Shown piece by piece: positions 16,607 to 25,488 of a stretch of 64,000 bases of DNA. Numbering within the stretch: the stretch's first letter is position 1; each line of letters starts with the position of its first letter. The position numbers and the translations under genes were made by a program. The notes under the pieces were generated by a model that did no database searches, was not told the DNA's origin, and was given only the letters and a program-made list of their open reading frames with translations. The stretch is from Chloroflexota bacterium (GTDB lineage: Bacteria > Chloroflexota > Anaerolineae > Anaerolineales > Villigracilaceae), in the NCBI GenBank assembly GCA_016191845.1, contig JACPVF010000012.1:267162-331161 (forward strand), given 5' to 3'.

Positions 16607-17443
16607 ATGCAAAACTTCTTTACACTTGCACAATTCGACGAGGTGGCGGCGGCGATCCGTACCCGCACCTCTTACAAGCCAACTGTGGCTCTTATCCTCG
16701 GATCGGGCCTGAATGGGCTGGCTGATTCGGTTCAAAAAGCGGACATCATCCCCTTTGGCGACCTGCCCCATTTCCCCGTCTCGACCGTGCACGGCCACGC
16801 GGGTCGACTGGTCATCGGTGAGCTGGAAGGACAGATTGTCTTCGTCATGCAGGGGCGCATCCATTATTATGAAGGCTACAGTATGAACCAGGTCACCCTG
16901 CCCATCCGCGTCATGCAGCGGCTGGGCATCGGCAGCCTGATCGTCACCAACGCAGCGGGTGGGGTCAACCCCGAATTCCAGCCCGGCGACGTGATGCTCA
17001 TTACCGACAACCTCAACCTGATGGGCATGACGGGCGCCAATCCGCTCTTCGGCCCCAACATCGACGAACTGGGAACGCGCTTCCCCGACATGAGCCAGGC
17101 TTACGATCGCCAATATCAGGACCTGGCCCGCCGCGTGGCGCGCGAGAGCAACCTGACCCTGCGCGAAGGCGTGTACGCCGGCCTGAGCGGACCCTCCTTC
17201 GAATCCCCCGCCGACTTGCGTTTCCTGCGTCTGGCGGGCGCCGACTCGGTTGGCATGTCCACCGTGCCCGAAGTGATTGTGGCTCATCACGGCGGAATGC
17301 GTGTCCTCGGTTTCTCTGGCATCAGCAACAAGGCCAACCTCGACGGCTCCACCGTCACCACGCACGAAGAGGTGATCGAAGCGGGGCGCGTCATCACGCC
17401 CAAGGTCGAAACCCTCGTCCGCGGTGTGTTGCGCGGGATGTAA
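16607..17443 (+). CDS. Purine nucleoside phosphorylase (PNP-I type)
   Basis: A 278-residue enzyme that splits purine ribonucleosides with phosphate. The phosphate-binding GSGLNGLAD, the STVHGHAGRLV and QGRIHYYEGYSM segments, VTNAAGGVNPEFQPGDVMLI and the base/ribose site GPSFESPADLRFLRLAGADSVGMSTVPE are all present. The GISNKA segment has Asn where methylthioadenosine phosphorylases have Asp, which points to 6-oxopurines such as inosine and guanosine rather than MTA. The small membrane-protein gene follows 15 bases downstream. Confidence 0.92.
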   Translation: MQNFFTLAQFDEVAAAIRTRTSYKPTVALILGSGLNGLADSVQKADIIPFGDLPHFPVSTVHGHAGRLVIGELEGQIVFVMQGRIHYYEGYSMNQVTLPIRVMQRLGIGSLIVTNAAGGVNPEFQPGDVMLITDNLNLMGMTGANPLFGPNIDELGTRFPDMSQAYDRQYQDLARRVARESNLTLREGVYAGLSGPSFESPADLRFLRLAGADSVGMSTVPEVIVAHHGGMRVLGFSGISNKANLDGSTVTTHEEVIEAGRVITPKVETLVRGVLRGM

Positions 17444-17458
17444 GGCGGTCTCCTCGAC

Positions 17459-18136
17459 ATGGTAAATCTGGTTCGCGCCCTCGCCGACTACGAGACGGCG
17501 ATTTATATCGTGTTGGCCATTGGAGGGCTACTTGCCTTCCGATGGCTGTGGGTGTCGTGGCGCGAATGGCAGATGTCCGTCTACAAGCTGGAGCGTGAGT
17601 TTGCCATGCGTCGCCTCAGTCAGGCGGTGACCATCAGCGTGCTGGTGGTGGTGTTGTTCTGCGTGGAATTTACGATGGCCTTTTTTGTCATCCCAGGGCT
17701 GCCCGCCAGTTTCTTTGCGTCCACGCCCACCATGGATGTGCTGGCCCAGCCACAAGGCACGCTCTCGCCTGAGATGCTGACTCAGGGTGCGGCCGCGCCG
17801 CAGCCTGCCGTTTCGGCTAATATGCAAGGCTGTGTCCCTGACCAGATCATGATCACCTCCCCCAAGCCGGGCGACGAGGTCAAAGGCAAGATTGAGATCA
17901 AAGGCACGGTCAACATTCCGAATTTTGGTTTTTATAAATACGAGGTGGCCCTGCGTGGAAGCGATACCTGGGCCACCATCCTGGCGGGGACCGAGGTCAA
18001 GGTCAACGATGTCCTTGGCCAATGGGACACTACCGCCTTAACTCCGGGTGATTACCAGTTGCGTGTGGTCGTCACCGACAACCAGGGAGTGGCACAAACT
18101 CCCTGCGTCATCCCCATCCGAATCCTGGCACCCTGA
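17459..18136 (+). CDS. Membrane-anchored protein with extracellular Ig-like domain, unknown function
   Basis: A 225-residue protein with two N-terminal membrane helices (about residues 14-36 and 55-82) joined by a short loop rich in charges. Then comes an Ala/Pro/Gln linker. Residues about 125-225 look like an Ig-like beta-sandwich (QIMITSPKPGDEVKGKIEIKG ... DNQGVAQTPCVIPIRI) with two Cys (CVPDQ and TPC) that could form a disulfide. Such domains usually sit outside the membrane. I do not recognise a named family. It is between PNP and an acetyltransferase gene in a close operon. Confidence 0.7.
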   Translation: MVNLVRALADYETAIYIVLAIGGLLAFRWLWVSWREWQMSVYKLEREFAMRRLSQAVTISVLVVVLFCVEFTMAFFVIPGLPASFFASTPTMDVLAQPQGTLSPEMLTQGAAAPQPAVSANMQGCVPDQIMITSPKPGDEVKGKIEIKGTVNIPNFGFYKYEVALRGSDTWATILAGTEVKVNDVLGQWDTTALTPGDYQLRVVVTDNQGVAQTPCVIPIRILAP

Positions 18137-18137
18137 T

Positions 18138-18674
18138 ATGACTGACATCGAGATCCGTCCCTCTGCTCCCACTGACCTGTCCCGCCTGATGGCGCTCGAC
18201 CACTCTGCCCGCAGTGAGTACGTCTGGCAGTTGGAATTGCGCCGCGACACGGGACAACTCCTCGCTAATTTTCGCGAGGTGCGCCTGCCGCGCCCGATCC
18301 CTCTGGCCTATCCGCACGATCCGTATGCCCTGGCTGACGAATGGTCGCACAAGTCCATGATGTTCACCGCCATGATGGGTCCCGACGCTGTGGGATATGC
18401 GACTCTCGTCAATCGCGGGGTGGGGGTGACCTGGGTCACGGATCTGGTGGTGGGCGCGAACATGCGCCGCCGCGGGGTTGGCAGTGCTCTCCTTGCGGCC
18501 GCCCAGACCTGGGCGGGGGAGCGGGGGATGCGGCGTCTCATGCTCGAGATGCAGGCCAAGAACCTGCCTGCCATCCGCATGGCGCAGAAACATGGCTTCG
18601 AGTTCTGCGGGTATAATGACCATTATTACCTGACCCAGGACGTGGCTCTTTTCTTCGTGAGGGCCCTGAAGTAA
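18138..18674 (+). CDS. GNAT-family N-acetyltransferase
   Basis: A 178-residue acetyltransferase. ATG 18138 follows the previous stop by one base; the earlier in-frame ATG at 18048 lies inside the upstream gene. The acetyl-CoA site is VTDLVVGANMRRRGVGSALLAAAQTWA, with the R-R-G-V-G-S pyrophosphate loop, and MLEMQAKNLPAIRMAQKHGFEFCGYNDHYY forms the C-terminal half. This last part resembles RimI-like and diamine acetyltransferases, but no substrate can be assigned. The next gene begins 19 bases later. Confidence 0.85.
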   Translation: MTDIEIRPSAPTDLSRLMALDHSARSEYVWQLELRRDTGQLLANFREVRLPRPIPLAYPHDPYALADEWSHKSMMFTAMMGPDAVGYATLVNRGVGVTWVTDLVVGANMRRRGVGSALLAAAQTWAGERGMRRLMLEMQAKNLPAIRMAQKHGFEFCGYNDHYYLTQDVALFFVRALK

Positions 18675-18693
18675 AACTCTTACTGGACGGTGC

Positions 18694-20616
18694 ATGATTA
18701 ACGGTTGGCACGATACCATTCTGGCGGGGATCCAGACTCTTAACCAGATCCTGACGGCGGGCATCGCCATCACGGCCTTTTCTCTGTTCCTGTACGCTCT
18801 GTCATTCAACCTGCGTGATCGAGTGGCACGTTCGTTTGCCATTATTTTGTTGTGTGTGGTGGTGGTTTTCACCACAGAAGCCCTGCAAAACGAGACCGTC
18901 CCCTCTTTGGGTATTTATCTGCTTCTGCGCCTGCAGTGGATCGGAATCGTCTTTCTGCCCGCGGCCTACCTTCACCTCTCGGATGCAGTGTTGGTTACGG
19001 CAGGGCGTCCCTCGCGTGGGCGCCGCCGCTTTGCTGTACGGGGAATGTATGGTATTTCGGCTGTTTTCCTGCTTTTGTTAGCCATGGGTTTTTTACTGGG
19101 TGAGCTCGTGCCAAATGGCAAGCCCGCTCCGCATCTGACCCGCACTCCCTGGACCGAACTCTTCACCCTGTATTACATCGGCGCGATGATTTGGGCGGGC
19201 GTGAATTTCGCGCGCGCCTACCAGCGTATGCTCACCCGCTCGGGCCGCCGCCGCATGTTGTACTTGATGGCGGGTGCGACTGCTCCCGCGTTGGGTTCCT
19301 ACCCTTACTTAATGTACGGTTACGCCCCTGCGGCGTCTTTCCCGCTTCTGTTCTGGAGCCTGGCGCTCATCATCAACATCCTTGTGGCGGGATTGGTGAT
19401 CGTGATGGCCTACGCCGTAGCCTTCTTCGGCGTCTCATGGCCTGATCGTGTCGTCAAGAGCCGCCTTTTCAAGTGGATTATGCGCGGCCCCGTGACCGCC
19501 TCCGCCGCCCTTGGCCTGATGACCATCGTCCGTCGTGGTGGCGAGGTCTTTGGCGGGTCGTCGTATAACGCCTTTGTCCCGTTGACTGTGGTGGTGACGG
19601 TCCTCCTGTTGGAGCATCTCATCACGTTGGTTTCTCCCTTGTGGGAGCGCTGGCTGTTCTTCGGCGGTGACCGCGCCGAACTGGAACTGCTTCAGAACGT
19701 GGAAGAGCGTCTGCTTACCCAGGGTGACCTTCAGCAATTTCTCGAGGCCGTGCTGGCAGCTGTTCGCGATCATTTGCAGTCTCCCTCTGCCTTCATCGCT
19801 GCCTTGGATGGTGACGGCCTTTCACTGATCGTCATGGCGGGCAAACGCAATATGCTTGATCAGGCTGCCTTGCCCGAGGCCCTTGAAAAGGTGGGAGACG
19901 GCTTGAGAATGCGACAGGAATTTGCCTGGGGTAATTATTGGATCCTGCCCCTGCATCAGCGCAAGCGCGGAGACATGGACCGCGATGAGATGCCGCCTTT
20001 GTTGGGCATCCTGGGGGTGGCTTATCATGGTGACGGCCATCCCATGGAATCGGAACAACGCGACTCCCTTTGGTTGCTGGCGGACCGCGCAGCTCTGGCG
20101 CTCGAAGACCGCCAATTGCAGCAGCGCGTCTTCCGCTCGCTGGAGGACATCCAGCCGCAGGTCGAGATGATCCAGCGCCTGCGCGCGGTGGGACGATATG
20201 ACAGCCGTACCAATCTGCTGGTCGATCCCCTGCCCGAGGAGGCCGACCTGGCCAACTGGGTCAAGGACGCGCTGACCCATTACTGGGGCGGCCCCAAGCT
20301 CACCAGCAGTCCGCTCATGCGCCTGCAGGTGGTGCGCGATATGGTGGACGAACACGATGGCAACGCCGCCAACGCCTTGCGCGCGTTGCTGCGTAAAGCC
20401 GTGGATCAGGTCAAGCCCGAGGGTGATCGCCGTTTCACCTCGGAGTGGATCCTGTACAATATCCTGGAGATGAAGTTCATCGAAGGTCGCAAAGTCCGCG
20501 AGGTGGCCTCGCGCCTGGCCATGTCCGAAGCGGACCTGTATCGAAAACAACGTGTTGCGGTGGAAGCCGTGGCGCGCGCCATCCTTGAGATGGAAACCCA
20601 AACGCAAGAACAATAA
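18694..20616 (+). CDS. Multi-helix membrane sensor with GAF domain and C-terminal helix-turn-helix-like region
   Basis: A 640-residue protein. Residues about 1-320 hold some eight membrane helices resembling the 7TM region found at the N-terminus of certain histidine kinases. Residues about 335-480 look like a GAF domain (EAVLAAVRDHLQSPSAFIAALDGDG). There is no kinase H-box or ATP-binding domain. The C-terminus (about 560-640) reads WILYNILEMKFIEGRKVREVASRLAMSEADLYRKQRVAVEAVARAI in overlapping pieces, like a sigma-type helix-turn-helix with an accessory helix. A membrane-bound one-component regulator is possible. The S1-protein gene follows after 19 bases. Confidence 0.7.
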   Translation: MINGWHDTILAGIQTLNQILTAGIAITAFSLFLYALSFNLRDRVARSFAIILLCVVVVFTTEALQNETVPSLGIYLLLRLQWIGIVFLPAAYLHLSDAVLVTAGRPSRGRRRFAVRGMYGISAVFLLLLAMGFLLGELVPNGKPAPHLTRTPWTELFTLYYIGAMIWAGVNFARAYQRMLTRSGRRRMLYLMAGATAPALGSYPYLMYGYAPAASFPLLFWSLALIINILVAGLVIVMAYAVAFFGVSWPDRVVKSRLFKWIMRGPVTASAALGLMTIVRRGGEVFGGSSYNAFVPLTVVVTVLLLEHLITLVSPLWERWLFFGGDRAELELLQNVEERLLTQGDLQQFLEAVLAAVRDHLQSPSAFIAALDGDGLSLIVMAGKRNMLDQAALPEALEKVGDGLRMRQEFAWGNYWILPLHQRKRGDMDRDEMPPLLGILGVAYHGDGHPMESEQRDSLWLLADRAALALEDRQLQQRVFRSLEDIQPQVEMIQRLRAVGRYDSRTNLLVDPLPEEADLANWVKDALTHYWGGPKLTSSPLMRLQVVRDMVDEHDGNAANALRALLRKAVDQVKPEGDRRFTSEWILYNILEMKFIEGRKVREVASRLAMSEADLYRKQRVAVEAVARAILEMETQTQEQ

Positions 20617-20635
20617 GTGGTAGAAGGAGGCTCAC

Positions 20636-21589
20636 ATGGCGGGCCAACGTAAGATCCAAGAACAGCAAATCTCCGCCCCCGACGAAGGTTGGTGGGACTC
20701 GCTCCTGGCCGAGGAGGAACGCTATGCGCCGCCTCCGCCTTCCCGTGCCGTGGCGGCCAAGCAGCAGGAACCCAAGGTCGAGGAACCTGCCGCCAGGCCG
20801 TCTGCTGACTGGGTGCAAGTCAAGGACCTGTATTCGAAGGACCAGATCGTGTCCCTGCGCGTGACCGGGCACAATCGCGGTGGTCTGCTCGTGGAGGGTG
20901 AGGGCCTCTATGGGTTCGTGCCGTTTTCGCACCTGATCGACCTGGCAGGCAAGACCGAGATCGCGGACCGTGATACCCAACTTGAAGCCTATGTGGGCCG
21001 CACCTTGAACCTCAAGGTCATCGAATGTGTCCCCGAGGACGGACGCGTGGTCTTCTCGGAACGAGCCGCCCTGGCTGAGCCTGGCCAACGTGCCGTGCTC
21101 TTCAACGCCATTGTGCCTGGGCAGCACATCACTGGCACGGTCACCAATATCACTGACTTTGGCGTCTTCGTGGACCTGGGCGGGGTCGAGGGCCTCATCC
21201 ATATTTCGGAACTTTCGTGGGGCCGCGTTATCCATCCCAGCCAGATCGTCCAACTCAATCAGAAGATCGAGGTCCAGGTGCTCGATCTGGCTCCCGAGCG
21301 CTGCCGCGTGGCGCTTAGTCTCAAACGTCTGCATCCCAACCCGTGGGCGGATGCCGAGACCGTCTTCCCCGTGGGTGCGGTCATGCCTGCCACCATCACC
21401 AGTGTCGTGTCCTATGGCGCGTTCGCCCGTTTGGATGCGGGTGTCGAGGGCCTGATCCACGCCTCCGAGATCGAGATGAGTGGGGTGCAGGCTGTCAAGG
21501 ATGTGCTGCGCGAGGGGCAGCCTGTCCAAGTACGCATTTTGCACGTCGACGCCGCCCGTCAGCGCATGGGACTGAGCCTGCGCTACTAG
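20636..21589 (+). CDS. S1 RNA-binding domain protein (three S1 domains)
   Basis: A 317-residue protein with a charged N-terminal tail (1-60) and three S1 domains at about 62-142, 162-237 and 245-317. The second and third are near-canonical (GVFVDLGGVEGLIHISELSW; GAFARLDAGVEGLIHASEI); the first is diverged. Domain number and order resemble a short ribosomal protein S1 as in many non-proteobacterial phyla, so an S1-like role in mRNA binding is likely. AAGGAGG stands before the ATG. ftsK starts one base after the stop. Confidence 0.85.
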   Translation: MAGQRKIQEQQISAPDEGWWDSLLAEEERYAPPPPSRAVAAKQQEPKVEEPAARPSADWVQVKDLYSKDQIVSLRVTGHNRGGLLVEGEGLYGFVPFSHLIDLAGKTEIADRDTQLEAYVGRTLNLKVIECVPEDGRVVFSERAALAEPGQRAVLFNAIVPGQHITGTVTNITDFGVFVDLGGVEGLIHISELSWGRVIHPSQIVQLNQKIEVQVLDLAPERCRVALSLKRLHPNPWADAETVFPVGAVMPATITSVVSYGAFARLDAGVEGLIHASEIEMSGVQAVKDVLREGQPVQVRILHVDAARQRMGLSLRY

Positions 21590-21590
21590 A

Positions 21591-23807
21591 ATGACTTCCC
21601 ATTCCCGCCCCCCGCGCCGCTTCGAAGAAGCCGAGCCGCCGACCTCGGACTGGCTCGACGGTCTGGCGCGATTCAACCAGCGTTTTGGCCCTTATCTCCG
21701 TGACCTGGCTGGGTTAGCCTTGTTGGCCTTGGCCCTGATCTCCGTGATCGCCCTGATGGGTGGCACGCGGGGTTGGTTTATCTCGCTGTGGGCCAAATGG
21801 ATTGGGAGTTGGTTTGGCTGGGGCGGATACCTAGTTGTGATTGCCATCGGCCTGTTCGGCTTGGCCCTGTTTAATCTGAAACTTGGATCGTGGGGCCTGG
21901 GCCGCATCATCTGGCTGGAACTGGCCGCCTTCCTGACTCTCGGTCTGCTCTCGGCCCTGATGGGTCACTCCGCTGATCGGGCCGAGCTCGGCCTGGACGG
22001 CGGTCAGATCGGCTGGGGCATGACCTGGCTGTTGTGGAAGATCGCCACTCCCGTCGGCGGGACCTTGATCCTGTTTGTAGCCTGGCTGTTTTCGGTGGTC
22101 AGCGGCTTTGGCCTGTGGACTTATGTCGAGCGTTGGCTGAGGCAGATCGCAGGCGAAACACCCGTCCCCGTCGAGGTGGCGGCGGAGGAATCCGCTCCCG
22201 CCGTGGAAGAGGCCAAGGTGGAGGAGTCTGCGCCCAAGCAGCCTGCGAAAAAGAAACCCGCACCCCTGCCGCCTGAATTCCGCACCTCCCTGCGCGCTCC
22301 CGAAAAGAAGAACGAGAAGCCCATCAAGCTTCCCCCACGCGACGAAACCCTGCCGCCTCTGACCATCCTGCTGGCTGACCAGGCCATCCGCGCGGATGAA
22401 CGCACCATCAACCAGACCGCGGGTCTGATCATGAAGACCCTGTCCGAGTTCGGCATCCCTGCCACGGTCATCGGATATCGGGTCGGTCCGTCGGTCACGC
22501 AGTTTGCCGTCCAGCCCGGGTTCATCAAGAAGGGCAACAATCCCAGCGAGGAAGACGCGCAACTGATGAAGGTCCGCGTGGCGCAGATCGCCTCGCTCGA
22601 AAAGGACCTGACCCTGGCGCTCTCCGCCGAGCGTCTGCGCATCGAAGCGCCCGTGCCTGGCAAGCCCTACGTGGGTATCGAGGTGCCGAACGCGCGCTCC
22701 GCGGTGGTGCGCATGCGTCCCCTGCTCGAAAGCGAAAACTTCCATAAGGTTGGCGCCCCGCTGGCCGTTGCCCTTGGGCGTGATGTCTCGGGACAGCCTC
22801 TTATTGCAGATTTGGCACGTATGCCGCACATGCTCGTGGCAGGATCCACGGGTTCAGGCAAGTCCGTGTTCATCACGGCCCTGGCGGCCTGTCTGGCTAT
22901 GAACAATACGCCCGAAGAATTGCGCATGGTGATGATCGACGCCAAGATGGTGGAACTCCTGCGATTCAACGGTCTGCCGCACCTGTATGGCAAGGTCGAG
23001 ACCAACGTGGAACGCATCCTGGGCGTGCTGCGCTGGGTGGTGGTGGAGATGGAGCATCGCTACCGCCTGCTCGAAGCCAGTCATTCGCGCGACCTTGCTT
23101 CCTACAACCACAAACAGACCCGCAAAGAAGGCGGACAGGCTCTTCCGCGCATCGTGGTTATTATCGACGAATTGGCCGATCTGATGATGTCGGCGCCTGA
23201 CCAGACCGAGCATAACCTGGTGCGCCTGGCGCAGATGGCGCGCGCCACGGGGATTCACCTGGTGGTCGCAACCCAGCGTCCCAGCACGGACGTGGTGACA
23301 GGCCTGATCAAGGCCAACTTCCCCGCGCGCCTGGCCTTTGCTGTTGCCTCGGGCGTGGACAGCCGCGTCATCCTCGACACGACGGGCGCGGAATCCCTGC
23401 TCGGGCGCGGCGACATGCTCTTCCTCAATCCCGAGGTCGGCACGCCTGTGCGTGCCCAGGGCGTGCTCATCACCGACATGGAGATCGAACGCCTCATTGC
23501 CCATTGGCAGAAGGTCAGTGACGTGCCCGTAGCGGACGTCCCGCCGTGGGAGAAATTGCTGACCGAACCCGACGAAGACGAAGATGGCGACCTGATCGAG
23601 AAAGCCACCTCCATCGTCCGCTCGACGCAACGGGCTTCGGCCTCCCTGCTTCAGCGGCGGCTGCGCATCGGCTATCCGCGCGCGGCGCGTCTGCTCGACC
23701 AGCTCGAAGATCTGGGCGTGGTCGGTCCCTCGCAGGGCGGCGGACGCGAGCGCGATGTTCTGGTCAGCGAGACCGATGAAGATGTGGACGATCACGGGGA
23801 CAAGTAA
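21591..23807 (+). CDS. ftsK: DNA translocase FtsK/SpoIIIE
   Basis: A 738-residue septal DNA pump. Residues about 30-180 carry four membrane helices. A linker rich in Pro, Lys and Glu follows. The motor starts with the alpha domain (TVIGYRVGPSVTQFAVQPG). Walker A is AGSTGSGKSVFITAL near residue 420, Walker B is IVVIIDELADLMM, and VVATQRPSTDVVTGLIKANFPARLAF is the family motif after it. The C-terminal gamma winged helix (STQRASASLLQRRLRIGYPRAARLLDQLE) reads KOPS/SRS sequences. It clears chromosome arms from the division septum. Co-directional with the S1 gene just upstream. Confidence 0.96.
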   Translation: MTSHSRPPRRFEEAEPPTSDWLDGLARFNQRFGPYLRDLAGLALLALALISVIALMGGTRGWFISLWAKWIGSWFGWGGYLVVIAIGLFGLALFNLKLGSWGLGRIIWLELAAFLTLGLLSALMGHSADRAELGLDGGQIGWGMTWLLWKIATPVGGTLILFVAWLFSVVSGFGLWTYVERWLRQIAGETPVPVEVAAEESAPAVEEAKVEESAPKQPAKKKPAPLPPEFRTSLRAPEKKNEKPIKLPPRDETLPPLTILLADQAIRADERTINQTAGLIMKTLSEFGIPATVIGYRVGPSVTQFAVQPGFIKKGNNPSEEDAQLMKVRVAQIASLEKDLTLALSAERLRIEAPVPGKPYVGIEVPNARSAVVRMRPLLESENFHKVGAPLAVALGRDVSGQPLIADLARMPHMLVAGSTGSGKSVFITALAACLAMNNTPEELRMVMIDAKMVELLRFNGLPHLYGKVETNVERILGVLRWVVVEMEHRYRLLEASHSRDLASYNHKQTRKEGGQALPRIVVIIDELADLMMSAPDQTEHNLVRLAQMARATGIHLVVATQRPSTDVVTGLIKANFPARLAFAVASGVDSRVILDTTGAESLLGRGDMLFLNPEVGTPVRAQGVLITDMEIERLIAHWQKVSDVPVADVPPWEKLLTEPDEDEDGDLIEKATSIVRSTQRASASLLQRRLRIGYPRAARLLDQLEDLGVVGPSQGGGRERDVLVSETDEDVDDHGDK

Positions 23808-23867
23808 ATCCAGACGGCCCATGTTTTCGGGTATGATTGGAAAATCTTCCTTGAAAGGACAAGAACG

Positions 23868-24506
23868 GTGGCAGATACTACAACCACTGCAAAATTGACG
23901 TTTACTGACCGATTGCGTGTCTGGTTCAAATGGCTTTTGGACCCCATCGGCAATTTCCTCAATCGAATCGGACTGACCCCCAATACCATGACCATCCTTG
24001 GATTGATGGGGAATGCTGTGGGCGCATACTTCCTCGCGCGTGGACAGATGACCACGGGGGGGCTGTTCGTGCTGTTGATGACCCCCATCGACGCGCTGGA
24101 CGGGACGATGGCCCGCCTGCGCGGTGAACCCAGTGACTGGGGCGCCTTTGTTGACTCCGTCAGCGACCGCTATTCCGAATTGATCATCCTGGGCGGCGTG
24201 TTGTATCACTTCCTCGATGTAGGCGACACCCTTGGCGCGATGTTGACCTTCTTCGCGGCGGCGGGTTCGGTGTTGGTCTCATATACGAAGGCCCGCGCCG
24301 AGTCTCTGCGCTTCGAGGCCAAGGGTGGAATCCTTACCCGTGTAGAACGCTACCTAGTGCTTGCTCCGTTGTTGGTCTTCAATCTGCCTCTATGGGCGGT
24401 TGGAATCATCGCCGTGTTAGCCAATGTGACCGCTCTCCAGCGCATCGGGTTGGTGCGGGTGCAGGGACATGCACGCATGAAACAGGTCCGCGAGAGGAAA
24501 GCATGA
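23868..24506 (+). CDS. CDP-alcohol phosphatidyltransferase
   Basis: A 212-residue membrane enzyme of phospholipid synthesis. It starts with GTG 23868 after GAAAGGA. The family motif D-x2-D-G-x2-A-R-x8-G-x3-D-x3-D is complete in DALDGTMARLRGEPSDWGAF followed by VDSVSD. Five or six membrane helices surround it. The alcohol acceptor (glycerol-phosphate, inositol-phosphate or other) is not evident. The stop overlaps lgt by 4 bases, so both lipid enzymes are translationally coupled. Confidence 0.93.
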   Translation: MADTTTTAKLTFTDRLRVWFKWLLDPIGNFLNRIGLTPNTMTILGLMGNAVGAYFLARGQMTTGGLFVLLMTPIDALDGTMARLRGEPSDWGAFVDSVSDRYSELIILGGVLYHFLDVGDTLGAMLTFFAAAGSVLVSYTKARAESLRFEAKGGILTRVERYLVLAPLLVFNLPLWAVGIIAVLANVTALQRIGLVRVQGHARMKQVRERKA

Positions 24507-25372
24507 TCGACGGTTTCTACATCGGTCCGCTGTACATCCACTTTTACGGGATCATCCTGATGACGGGCGCGCTGGCGGGCGGCTGGCTGGCTTCACGCGA
24601 AGCCAGGCGTCGCGGCCACGACCCTGAGATCATCTGGGATCTGATGATCTACCTGATCATCGCGGGCGTGGTAGGTGCGCGTCTGTGGCACGTTTTCACG
24701 CCCTCGCCCAGTGCCCTGGTGATGGACCCCGTCACAGGCAAGATGGTCAACCCATATTTTGCGGGCGGCACCATCCACATCATCGATATCCTCAACGTTC
24801 GCAGCGGTGGATTGGGAATCCCGGGTGCGGTCATCGGCGGCGCAATCGCGCTTTATTTCTACAGCCGAAAGCATAAACTGGAATTCCTCGAATGGGCCGA
24901 CATTGCTGCTCCCAGCCTCGCGTTGGGACAGGCCATCGGCCGCTTTGGCAACTTCTTCAACCAGGAACTCTACGGTGCGCCCACGAACCTGCCGTGGAAG
25001 TTGTACATCGACCCTCAGCATCGCCTGCCCACCTTTGCCAGCGTGGAATACTATCATCCGCTCTTTGCGTATGAGTCGGTCCTCAATCTGATCAACATGG
25101 CTCTGCTGATGTGGGTCACGCGTACGTACGAAGGCAGGAGCAAGAAAGGCGATATCATGCTCCTGTACCTGATCGTATATCCTGTGGTGCGCTTCAGCCT
25201 GGATTTCCTGCGCCTGGACGCCTCCCTGGTCGGCGGGATTAATATCAACCAGACCGTCATGGCGGTCATCGCCGTGATTGCCGCCCTGACCCTGGCCTGG
25301 CGCCATCGCCCTGGAGCCTCCTCCGCGGAGGGTTCCCCCTCTGATCTCACTGACAAAACTGACAGTTCCTGA
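24503..25372 (+). CDS. lgt: Prolipoprotein diacylglyceryl transferase
   Basis: A 289-residue membrane enzyme that attaches diacylglycerol to the lipobox Cys of prolipoproteins. The signature GRFGNFFNQELYG, preceded by LALGQAIGR, is the Lgt motif. YGIILMTGALAGGWLASREA near the start and the VGARLWHVF helix also match. The ATG overlaps the upstream stop (ATGA). Several lipoproteins in this window (lytic transglycosylase, binding protein, pectate lyase-like) would be its substrates. Confidence 0.96.
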   Translation: MIDGFYIGPLYIHFYGIILMTGALAGGWLASREARRRGHDPEIIWDLMIYLIIAGVVGARLWHVFTPSPSALVMDPVTGKMVNPYFAGGTIHIIDILNVRSGGLGIPGAVIGGAIALYFYSRKHKLEFLEWADIAAPSLALGQAIGRFGNFFNQELYGAPTNLPWKLYIDPQHRLPTFASVEYYHPLFAYESVLNLINMALLMWVTRTYEGRSKKGDIMLLYLIVYPVVRFSLDFLRLDASLVGGININQTVMAVIAVIAALTLAWRHRPGASSAEGSPSDLTDKTDSS

Positions 25373-25403
25373 GAGTCCCGCCCGCAAAATTTAACGGTAA
25401 GAT

Positions 25404-25446
25404 AGTCCTCCGCGAAGACAACAAAACGTGAGAGGACTCTTGTCTT
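25404..25446 (+). promoter_or_regulatory. Two mutually exclusive hairpins upstream of the ABC exporter genes
   Basis: AGTCCTC (25404-25410) can pair with GAGGACT (25432-25438), and AAGACAA (25415-25421) can pair with TTGTCTT (25440-25446). The two stems interleave, so only one can form. They lie upstream of the predicted promoter, so they would act in a longer transcript from lgt, or they may be DNA-level operator-like repeats. Confidence 0.35.
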
Positions 25447-25447
25447 A

Positions 25448-25476
25448 TTGACAGGGGGCCACCCTGCCGATATTCT
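25448..25476 (+). promoter_or_regulatory. Promoter of the ABC exporter operon
   Basis: TTGACA (25448-25453), a 17-base spacer and TATTCT (25471-25476): 6/6 and 4/6 to consensus. The predicted start is about 6 bases before ATG 25489 and no Shine-Dalgarno sequence is present. Confidence 0.65.
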
Positions 25477-25488
25477 GAGATAAAGACG

